From positions 1-14,064 of the forward strand of contig JBPOIS010000113.1 in assembly GCA_052034295.1 (NCBI GenBank): 14,064 bases of DNA, in the 5' to 3' direction. A program made the translations under genes and the position numbers. Below the pieces are notes generated by a model that saw nothing but the letters and a program-made list of their open reading frames with translations, was not told where the DNA came from and did no database searches. Within the stretch, counting starts at the first letter, position 1; every line of letters begins with the position of its first letter. The stretch comes from JBPOIS01 sp052034295. Lineage in GTDB: Bacteria > Pseudomonadota > Gammaproteobacteria > Pseudomonadales > Moraxellaceae. Shown in pieces: positions 6,267 through 11,741 of this stretch.

Positions 6267-6821
6267 TCAGCCGTCCTGACGCCGCCGCTGCCAGAGGGCC
6301 AGCAGCAGGCCGGTCAGCAGCAATCCCCCGACAATCCAGAAATCCAGTGGATGCAGGTGGCCAACCCACTGCCGCAGCCAGTGCACCAGCCGCTCACCCA
6401 GCCAGGTCACCAGCAGGGCCCAGGCCAGCGCACTGATCAGGTTCAGCAGAAAAAAACGCCACGGCGGAATGTGCGCCATGCCGAGCAGGATCGGCGTCAC
6501 CGTGCGCAGACCGATCAAAAAGCGCAGGCTCAGCATGATCAGGTTTTGGTGGTGTTCGATGCGGGCTTTCATGCGCTGGGCGCGCGCGTAGGTGCGCGGG
6601 TGTTTTTGCAGCCAGTCCATGCCGCGCAACCGGCCCAGCCAGAAATACACGTGGTCGATCACCATGGCACCCAGCGTGGCCGCCCCCACCACCGGCCACC
6701 AGGCCAAAAAATGCCGGTGGATGCCATATGCCGCCGCCAGCAACACTGACTCGCCCTCGAGCATCACCCCAAAAAACACTGCGGGATAGCCGTATTCGTG
6801 CAGGACGGTGGCCAGATTCAT
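6267..6821 (-). CDS. DedA/VTT-domain membrane protein, YohD-like
   Basis: ATG at 6821 is chosen over an in-frame TTG two codons upstream, because GGGGAG sits 6 nt before it. The 184-aa protein has hydrophobic segments typical of the DedA (SNARE-associated, VTT) fold: an early LEGESVLLAAA motif, a GAMVIDHVYFWLGR segment, then LRFLIGLRTVTPILLGMAHI and an amphipathic C-terminal helix ending in a basic QRRRQDG tail. The E-G-E motif and the FxxGxRxxxPxxLG block match the YohD branch. DedA proteins are inner-membrane proteins; some family members are lipid scramblases or transporters needed for envelope homeostasis. The substrate here is unknown. It follows the glyA terminator by about 15 bp, so its promoter must be within or near glyA, or it relies on read-through. 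Confidence 0.85.
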   Translation of the reverse strand: MNLATVLHEYGYPAVFFGVMLEGESVLLAAAYGIHRHFLAWWPVVGAATLGAMVIDHVYFWLGRLRGMDWLQKHPRTYARAQRMKARIEHHQNLIMLSLRFLIGLRTVTPILLGMAHIPPWRFFLLNLISALAWALLVTWLGERLVHWLRQWVGHLHPLDFWIVGGLLLTGLLLALWQRRRQDG

Positions 6822-6834
6822 CGGCAACTCCCCT

Positions 6835-6866
6835 AAAAAAAGGGCATTTTCACCAGGAAAATGCCC
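6835..6866 (-). terminator. Rho-independent terminator of glyA
   Basis: Minus strand: GGGCATTTT (6866-6858) pairs with AAAATGCCC (6850-6842) around a 7-nt loop, followed by seven Ts (6841-6835). The stem is 9 bp and perfect, 23 bp after the glyA stop. Confidence 0.9.
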
Positions 6867-6889
6867 TCTGCCTGTGCGAGCCGCCCGGT

Positions 6890-8146
6890 TCAGGCCTTGG
6901 CATACACCGGATGACGGGTGCAGACGGCCTTCACCTTGGCGGCCACCTCGGCAATCACCGTGGCATCGCCCTTGCTGTCGAGGATGTCGGCAATCCAGCC
7001 CGCCAGATCGCGCACTTCGGCTTCACCAAAGCCACGGGTGGTCACGGCCGGGGTACCAATGCGGATGCCCGAGGTGACAAACGGCGAACGCGGGTCGTTG
7101 GGCACGGCGTTTTTGTTCACGGTGATGCCGGCCTGACCCAGCCACGCATCGGCGTCCTTGCCGGTCATGTCCTGCTTGATCAGCGACAGCAGGAACAGGT
7201 GGTTGTCGGTCCCGCCCGACACCACATCGTAGCCGCGCGACTTGAACACCTCGGCCATGGCGCGGGCGTTTTGCACCACCTGCTGCTGGTAGGTCTTGAA
7301 TTCCGGGGTCATGGCTTCCTTGAAGCACACCGCCTTGGCAGCAATGGCATGCATCAGCGGGCCGCCCTGATTGCCGGGGAACACGGCGGAATTGAGTTTT
7401 TTCTCAATTTCTTCATTGGCGCGGGCCAGGATCAGGCCGGAGCGCGGGCCACGCAGGGTCTTATGGGTGGTGGTGGTGGTGACATCCGCGATCTGCACCG
7501 GGTTCGGGTACAGGCCTGCGGCCACCAGACCGGCCACATGGGCCATGTCGACCATGAAATAGGCGCCGACCTGGTCGGCAATGTCACGGAACCGCTGGAA
7601 ATCGACCACGCGGCTGTAGGCGGAAAAGCCGGCAATGATCATCTTCGGCTTGTGCGCCAGCGCCAGACGCTCGACTTCTTCATAGTCGATTTCGCCGGTC
7701 TCGGGGTTCAGGCCGTACTGGATGGCGTTGTAGTTTTTGCCGGAAAAATTCACCTTGGCGCCGTGGGTCAGGTGGCCACCGTGGGCCAGGCTCATGCCCA
7801 GCACGGTGTCGCCCGCCTGCAACAGGGCCAGGAACACGGCGCTGTTGGCCTGCGAACCGGCGTGCGGCTGCACGTTGGCGTAGTCCGCCCCAAACAGTGC
7901 CTTGGCACGGTCAATGGCCAGCTGCTCGATCACATCCACATGCTCGCAGCCCCCATAATAGCGCTTGCCCGGATAGCCTTCGGCGTATTTGTTGGTCAGC
8001 TTGCTGCCCTGCGCTTCCATGACTGCCGGGGAGCAGTAGTTTTCGGAGGCGATCAGCTCAATATGGTCTTCCTGACGCTGGTCTTCGGCATCGATGGCCG
8101 CAGCCAGCTCGGGATCGTACTGATGCAGGGAAAGGTTGGCAAACAT
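6890..8146 (-). CDS. glyA: Serine hydroxymethyltransferase
   Basis: GlyA is a cytoplasmic PLP enzyme interconverting serine and glycine with transfer of a one-carbon unit to tetrahydrofolate. The 418-aa product has the expected length. Visible motifs are YPGKRYYGG at 58-66, the cofactor region NVQPHAGSQAN at 91-101, DMAHVAG at 200-206, and TTTTHKTLRGPR, whose Lys229 forms the Schiff base with PLP. Start ATG 8146 is taken because the protein then begins MFANLSLHQYDPELAAAI, as in homologues, and GGAG lies 5 nt upstream. A longer in-frame start at 8197 would add 17 unlikely residues. It diverges from arsR, sharing a 180-bp intergenic region, and ends in a strong terminator. Confidence 0.97.
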   Translation of the reverse strand: MFANLSLHQYDPELAAAIDAEDQRQEDHIELIASENYCSPAVMEAQGSKLTNKYAEGYPGKRYYGGCEHVDVIEQLAIDRAKALFGADYANVQPHAGSQANSAVFLALLQAGDTVLGMSLAHGGHLTHGAKVNFSGKNYNAIQYGLNPETGEIDYEEVERLALAHKPKMIIAGFSAYSRVVDFQRFRDIADQVGAYFMVDMAHVAGLVAAGLYPNPVQIADVTTTTTHKTLRGPRSGLILARANEEIEKKLNSAVFPGNQGGPLMHAIAAKAVCFKEAMTPEFKTYQQQVVQNARAMAEVFKSRGYDVVSGGTDNHLFLLSLIKQDMTGKDADAWLGQAGITVNKNAVPNDPRSPFVTSGIRIGTPAVTTRGFGEAEVRDLAGWIADILDSKGDATVIAEVAAKVKAVCTRHPVYAKA

Positions 8147-8211
8147 GGCAGCTCCAGTGACAGCTTCAATGAAGGGGCGGGCATTTTGAAGGTGCATAGT
8201 CTAGCACAGCT

Positions 8212-8229
8212 CCCCGGCCTCTGCCGGGG
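8212..8229. repeat. GC-only inverted repeat in glyA-arsR intergenic region
   Basis: CCCCGGC (8212-8218) and GCCGGGG (8223-8229) form a perfect 7-bp hairpin with a CTCT loop. No T run follows on either strand, so it is not an intrinsic terminator. It lies about 70 bp upstream of glyA, near a possible glyA extended -10 (TGCTAGACT on the minus strand). Its role is unknown. Confidence 0.6.
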
Positions 8230-8245
8230 TGGATGCGGAAATTGC

Positions 8246-8278
8246 TTCAGGCTGGGCTGAGCAAAATTCAGGCTGGGC
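8246..8278. repeat. Two 12-bp direct repeats spaced 21 bp apart
   Basis: TTCAGGCTGGGC occurs at 8246-8257 and again at 8267-8278. The 21-bp period equals two helical turns, which would place two protein-binding sites on the same DNA face. It lies between the glyA start and the arsR promoter. No known regulator consensus fits. Confidence 0.6.
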
Positions 8279-8292
8279 AGCCACAGACCGGC

Positions 8293-8328
8293 TTGAAAAT
8301 TTCAATATTTCAATTATTATTGAAATAT
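8293..8328 (+). promoter_or_regulatory. arsR promoter and nested operators overlapping the start codon
   Basis: TTGAAA (8293-8298), a 16-bp spacer and TATTAT (8315-8320) form a good sigma-70 promoter; transcription is expected at about 8326-8328, the first base of the arsR ATG. Four TTGAAA/TTTCAA half-sites are present. TTGAAAATTTCAA (8293-8305) is a perfect palindrome over the -35. ATATTTCAAT (8305-8314) and ATTGAAATAT (8319-8328) are 10-bp inverted arms spanning the -10 and the first two bases of the ATG. This layout would let bound ArsR block RNA polymerase completely. Confidence 0.75.
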
Positions 8329-8671
8329 GAACACTGCCCAAGCCGTTCCAGTGCTGGCTGCACTGGCCCAAGCCTCCCGTCTGGACCTGTTCCGCCTGCT
8401 GGTGCAGGCCGGGCCGCAGGGTCTCGCGGCGGGTACCCTCAGCACTGCCCTGCAGGTCAGCCCCTCTGCCCTGTCCTTTCACCTCAAGGAAATGCTCCAC
8501 GCCGGGCTGGTGACAGCCACGCCGCAGGGGCGGTTTGTGATTTACCGCGCCAACTATGCGGTGATGAATGCGTTGCTGGTTTTTTTGACTGAAAACTGCT
8601 GTCAGGGTGCCGATTGTGACCTCGGGGGGATGCCCCCGGCCTGTGGCGCCACAGCCACGCCAGAACCCTAA
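8327..8671 (+). CDS. arsR: ArsR-type arsenic-responsive repressor
   Basis: ArsR is a dimeric winged-helix repressor that releases DNA on binding As(III). The 114-aa protein has the family helix-turn-helix (LSTALQVSPSALSFHLKEML, residues 38-57) and wing (GLVTATPQGRFVIYR). It lacks the ELCVCDL site of plasmid R773 ArsR. Instead it carries a C-terminal cluster FLTENCCQGADC with Cys91, Cys92 and Cys97 (plus Cys106), resembling the C-terminal three-cysteine As(III) site of the Acidithiobacillus ferrooxidans-type ArsR. The ATG has no ribosome binding site and coincides with the predicted transcription start, implying a leaderless mRNA. No later start would keep the first helix. It is first gene of arsR-arsC-aqpS and divergent from glyA. 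Confidence 0.9.
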   Translation: MNTAQAVPVLAALAQASRLDLFRLLVQAGPQGLAAGTLSTALQVSPSALSFHLKEMLHAGLVTATPQGRFVIYRANYAVMNALLVFLTENCCQGADCDLGGMPPACGATATPEP

Positions 8672-8687
8672 ACCTCCGGAGAACATC

Positions 8688-9200
8688 ATGAAGCCAGAAC
8701 CCTGTCGTGTGCTGGTGCTGTGCACCGGCAACTCGGCCCGCAGCATCATGGCCGAGGCCCTGATCAACGTCCTGGGTCAGGGCCGCTGGCTTGCCTACAG
8801 CGCAGGCAGTCAGCCCATGGGGCGGGTCAATCCGCTGGCCGCAGCACAGGCGCAGACGATTGGCTATCCGCCTGAGGCCATGCGCAGCAAAAGCTGGGAT
8901 GAGTTTGCCGGCCCAGACGCACCGGTGATGGATCTGGTGATCACCGTGTGTGACAGTGCCGCAGGCGAGTCCTGCCCGCTGTGGCGCGGCACCCCCCTGA
9001 AGGTGCATTGGGGCTTTGCTGATCCCTCACACGTGCAGGGGACGGACGCTGAAAAACAGGCCGCCTTTGCACACACCTTTGGCTTGATCCGGCAAAAAAT
9101 CGAAGCGCTGGTGGCCCTGCCCTTTGAACAGATGAATGGGGTCGAACGCCAGCAAGCCCTCGAGAAAATCGCGCCCCAGTCCGGCGAGACCTCCCTATGA
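8688..9200 (+). CDS. arsC: Arsenate reductase, low-molecular-weight protein tyrosine phosphatase type
   Basis: It reduces As(V) to As(III) in the cytoplasm. The 170-aa product has the P-loop CTGNSARS at residues 12-19, i.e. the C-x5-R catalytic loop with Cys12 and Arg18, typical of LMW-phosphatase-fold ArsC. Downstream it has the conserved region MDLVITVCDSAAGESCPLW, with two further cysteines that may act as resolving thiols, then HWGFADPS. ATG 8688 has GGAG 6 nt upstream and follows the arsR stop by 16 bp. A longer upstream frame overlapping arsR lacks a signal and is not used. The TGA overlaps the aqpS ATG (ATGA), so translation of the two is coupled. Whether it uses thioredoxin or glutaredoxin cannot be told from the sequence. 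Confidence 0.9.
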   Translation: MKPEPCRVLVLCTGNSARSIMAEALINVLGQGRWLAYSAGSQPMGRVNPLAAAQAQTIGYPPEAMRSKSWDEFAGPDAPVMDLVITVCDSAAGESCPLWRGTPLKVHWGFADPSHVQGTDAEKQAAFAHTFGLIRQKIEALVALPFEQMNGVERQQALEKIAPQSGETSL

Positions 9201-9976
9201 GTGCTGCGGTCTCTCCGCCGGTCCGTCTGGGCCGCTTACTGCTGGCCGAGGCGCTGGGCACAGCGCTGTTGTTGGCAATTGTGGTGGGGTCTGGGGTGAT
9301 GGCCGAACGGCTTTTTCCCGGTCAGAACGGTCTGGCCCTGCTGGCCAATGCGCTGGCCACCGGCGCCGGGCTGTATGCGCTGATGGTCAGTCTGGGCCCG
9401 GTCAGTGGCGCGCATCTCAATCCCGTGGTCAGCCTGTGGGCGGCGATGCGCGGCCAGCTGTCTTGGCGGCACGCGAGTGGCTATGCGCTGGCCCAGGGGG
9501 TCGGTGCGGTGGCGGGTGTGCTGGCCACGCATGCCATGTTTGACCTACCGCTGCTGCAACACGCCACGCAACCCCGCACCGGCATGACACAGTGGTTCAG
9601 TGAGGCGGTGGCCACCTTTGGCCTGCTGTGGATGATCCTCAGCACCCAGCAGCACAGCCCACAGCGCACGCCAGCGGCCGTGGCCCTGTACATCGTGTCG
9701 GCGTACTGGTTTACGGCCTCGACGTCCTTTGCCAATCCCGCCGTGACCCTGGCGCGCAGCCTGACCGACAGCTTTGCCGGGATTGCCTTGGGCGATGTCG
9801 GCGGCTTTGTGCTCGCACAGGTGGTCGGAGGCCTGTGGGCCGTGGTGGTGGCAAAAGGCCTGCTGGGTGACGGACACGCGCCCCAGCCCCCTAGCCCAGC
9901 TGCTGCAGGCGCTGCTGGTAATCGGCCACGGACTGCGCATCCTGACGCATCTGCGCCAGCAGGATCAGCGCCTTGA
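9197..9976 (+). CDS. aqpS: MIP-family aquaglyceroporin of the ars operon (AqpS-like)
   Basis: An inner-membrane channel of the major intrinsic protein family with six helices expected. The two half-helix motifs are visible: SGAHLNPVVS (residues 70-79, NPV instead of NPA) and SFANPAVTLARS (178-188, NPA with the selectivity-filter Arg187). The AYWFTASTSFANPAVTLAR block matches the aquaporins found in arsenic operons, where, as in Sinorhizobium meliloti AqpS, the channel lets As(III) made by ArsC leave the cell down its gradient. It starts on an ATGA overlap with arsC. The family normally ends near residue 225-235; here the frame continues to 259 with an Ala/Pro-rich tail whose last 28 residues (232-259) are encoded antisense to a convergent gene. 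This suggests loss of the original stop. Confidence 0.88.
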   Translation: MSAAVSPPVRLGRLLLAEALGTALLLAIVVGSGVMAERLFPGQNGLALLANALATGAGLYALMVSLGPVSGAHLNPVVSLWAAMRGQLSWRHASGYALAQGVGAVAGVLATHAMFDLPLLQHATQPRTGMTQWFSEAVATFGLLWMILSTQQHSPQRTPAAVALYIVSAYWFTASTSFANPAVTLARSLTDSFAGIALGDVGGFVLAQVVGGLWAVVVAKGLLGDGHAPQPPSPAAAGAAGNRPRTAHPDASAPAGSAP

Positions 9977-10316
9977 GGATCGGGCGCTTGTGCTGTGGCT
10001 CGATGACCGGTTCAATGCACAGCAGGTCCTGCCAGGCGTCTTCATTGCGACCGGCCTGAATCAGCAGCTTGCTGCGCTCAAACCGCCACTGCGGCTGGTC
10101 ATCCACAGCAATGGCCTGATCGTACATGTGGATGAGCCCCTGCAACTGCTCCGGCCACGTGGCCCCCAGATCGGTCAGGCGGCTGCGGTCATGCAGATAG
10201 GCCTGCACCAGACGGTGCAGCTTCACCCCCAGCTGCTGGGTCATCTGTTCGGGCGTGAGTGCCGACAGGTCGGCCGGGGCAGGCGCCGGTTTGGCTTTGA
10301 ATGGATTCCAGATCAT
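9891..10316 (-). CDS. Hypothetical protein, 141 aa, possible TPR-like helices
   Basis: The cytoplasmic product starts MIWNPFKAKPAPAPADLSAL, then is helical throughout, with a motif suggestive of tetratricopeptide pairs (RSKLLIQAGRNEDAWQDLLC and ILLAQMRQDAQSVADYQQRL). It has no signal peptide or membrane segment, and I do not recognise a family. The ribosome binding site is weak (GGGAC). Its 3' end overlaps the convergent aqpS by 86 bp. A hairpin terminator of the preceding flavodoxin-like gene lies only about 25 bp upstream, leaving little room for a promoter, so expression probably depends on read-through from rluD-pgeF-flavodoxin or an internal promoter. Codon pattern and the sensible protein argue that it is real rather than a shadow of aqpS. 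Confidence 0.7.
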   Translation of the reverse strand: MIWNPFKAKPAPAPADLSALTPEQMTQQLGVKLHRLVQAYLHDRSRLTDLGATWPEQLQGLIHMYDQAIAVDDQPQWRFERSKLLIQAGRNEDAWQDLLCIEPVIEPQHKRPILKALILLAQMRQDAQSVADYQQRLQQLG

Positions 10317-10341
10317 GCGGCGTCCCGGTCAGCAGTGGATG

Positions 10342-10377
10342 AAAAAAACCGGCCCCTCAGGTGCGGCAGCGGGCCAG
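10342..10377 (-). terminator. Hairpin terminator at the end of the flavodoxin-like gene
   Basis: Minus strand: CTGGCCC (10377-10371) pairs with GGGCCGG (10355-10349), with one T-G wobble and a 15-nt loop that contains the stop codon of the gene, followed by seven Ts (10348-10342). Confidence 0.6.
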
Positions 10378-10959
10378 GGTGAGCTGGGCCAGATGTCCAC
10401 CAAACCAGTGGGCGGTGCGCAGGTCACCATCCGGCGGGGTCTGCGTCACCGGGGCATTGTCCGACTGGGTCATCAGGCCGAGAAACCCGGCCATGCGGTT
10501 CAGGTCCTGCGGGCCCATACCGGTCGGCAACAGCGGCAGTCCACTCCACAGCATGCCATGCTGCATGGCAAACAGGCACAGCTGCTGCAGCACAGCCAGC
10601 TTGTCGCCACTCAGCCCGCCCGAATTGGCAAAGCCTGCAGCCAGCTTACCGGCCCACAGTCGGTCTTTCCAGCGTTTGGAGGTACTGTCCATGAAGGTCT
10701 TCATGCCCGCACTGACGCTGCCCATGTACACCGGCGACCCCAGCACCAGCGTGTCGGCCTGATCCAGCGCAGCCCAGTGGATGTCGGTGGCCACATCCTG
10801 CAGCCACACCTGCACCCCTGCTCCGGCAGCCCCTTCCGCCACCGCCTCAGCCACCCGGCGGGTGTGCCCGTACGGACTGTGATAGGCCACCGCCAGCAAC
10901 GGCTGATCAGGGCGCAGTCCGCCCACAGAATCCCACATGCAAGATGCCTCGCCACTCAT
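10357..10959 (-). CDS. Flavodoxin-fold oxidoreductase, WrbA-like
   Basis: The 200-aa protein has the flavodoxin pattern: strand LLAVAYHS followed by the FMN-phosphate loop SPYGHTRRVA (28-37), then LVLGSPVYMGSVSAGMKTFM (71-90), a flavin-ring loop typical of WrbA and related NAD(P)H:quinone reductases, and later KLAAGFANSGGLSG. It probably binds FMN and reduces quinones or related substrates in the cytoplasm; the substrate is unknown. I place the start at ATG 10959, which overlaps the pgeF TGA as ATGA; an alternative ATG at 10938 has GAGG 8 nt upstream and would drop seven residues. It is not the ArsH type linked to arsenic operons, and it lies on the other strand from ars, in the rluD-pgeF unit. 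Confidence 0.82.
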   Translation of the reverse strand: MSGEASCMWDSVGGLRPDQPLLAVAYHSPYGHTRRVAEAVAEGAAGAGVQVWLQDVATDIHWAALDQADTLVLGSPVYMGSVSAGMKTFMDSTSKRWKDRLWAGKLAAGFANSGGLSGDKLAVLQQLCLFAMQHGMLWSGLPLLPTGMGPQDLNRMAGFLGLMTQSDNAPVTQTPPDGDLRTAHWFGGHLAQLTLARCRT

Positions 10960-11741
10960 TGGGCAGGTCCCGGTTCCGGCACCCGCCACACCAACGTCAC
11001 CAGTCGGCCGGTACGGCCTTCGCGGCGATAGGAAAAAAACTCCGGCTGCTGCACCGTGCAGGCCGCCGTGTTCACAATGGCGCTGATGCCCAGTTTTTCA
11101 AGGCGCTGCGCCGCCAATTGCGGCAAATTGGCCCAGTGGTGCCCGGCTCGTCCCGGCACAAAGGCCATCCCGGCGCGTGCATCCTGCGCCACAAAAGCTG
11201 CCCGCACCGGCTCACCCACTTCAAAGGCGGCTGGACCAATGCACGGTCCCAGCCACGCCCGGGCCGGAGGCTGTGCCATCCGGGCGGCTGCGGCTTCGAT
11301 CACCCCAGCGCACAGCCCGCGCCAGCCGGCGTGAATGCAGGCCACGGCCGTGCCTGCCGCATCACACAGCACCACCGGCAGGCAGTCTGCGGTCATGATC
11401 GCCAGTGCCTGACCGGCCTGCCCCGTCACTGCGGCATCCGCGTCCCACGCCGGCCACTGCAGTGGATCGGTGTCGCGATGCACCGCTGTGCCATGCACCT
11501 GATTCAGCCAGTCAATCCGCTGCACCCCAGCCGGGGCCAGTTCCTGCAGCAGGTCCAGCCGGTGTTGCAGCACCTGTGCTGGATCATCACCGACATGCAG
11601 GGCCACATTGAAGCAGTCATACGGGGGCTGCCCCAGTCCAGCGTGCTCACGGCTGCTCTGGTACAGGCGCACCGCGGCAGGCCAGCCGGGCGGCGTAAAC
11701 GGCTGGTTGAGCGCAGCATCCACCGGCTGGACGGTGTTCAT
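10956..11741 (-). CDS. pgeF: Peptidoglycan editing factor PgeF (YfiH/LACC1 family)
   Basis: The 261-aa protein belongs to the DUF152/YfiH family. In Escherichia coli this factor prevents or removes aberrant cell-wall precursors, and homologues have been reported as copper or zinc-dependent purine nucleoside or phenol-active enzymes. The metal and active-site residues are all present: NQVHG (His83), TADCLPVVLCD (Cys120) and HAGWRG (His137). Length is normal. It starts at an ATGA overlap with the rluD stop and ends at an ATGA overlap with the flavodoxin-like gene. The rluD-pgeF pairing is conserved in gammaproteobacteria, and in enterobacteria clpB follows next; here clpB lies about 5.5 kb further on. 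Confidence 0.93.
   Translation of the reverse strand: MNTVQPVDAALNQPFTPPGWPAAVRLYQSSREHAGLGQPPYDCFNVALHVGDDPAQVLQHRLDLLQELAPAGVQRIDWLNQVHGTAVHRDTDPLQWPAWDADAAVTGQAGQALAIMTADCLPVVLCDAAGTAVACIHAGWRGLCAGVIEAAAARMAQPPARAWLGPCIGPAAFEVGEPVRAAFVAQDARAGMAFVPGRAGHHWANLPQLAAQRLEKLGISAIVNTAACTVQQPEFFSYRREGRTGRLVTLVWRVPEPGPAQ

Noticed and set aside
6728..8260. 510-codon plus-strand frame opposite glyA
   Set aside because: Antisense shadow of a conserved enzyme; His/Gly/Gln-rich composition typical of reversed high-GC codons, no motif and no ribosome binding site.
8147..8326. Glycine riboswitch or MetR site upstream of glyA
   Set aside because: No glycine aptamer-like conserved core is visible; the TGAA/TTCA pairs have 3-nt spacing rather than the 5 expected for MetR and are better explained as ArsR half-sites.
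10357..10959. ArsH or other arsenic-linked flavoprotein
   Set aside because: Sequence pattern is flavodoxin/WrbA-like and the gene is in the opposite-strand pgeF operon through an ATGA overlap.
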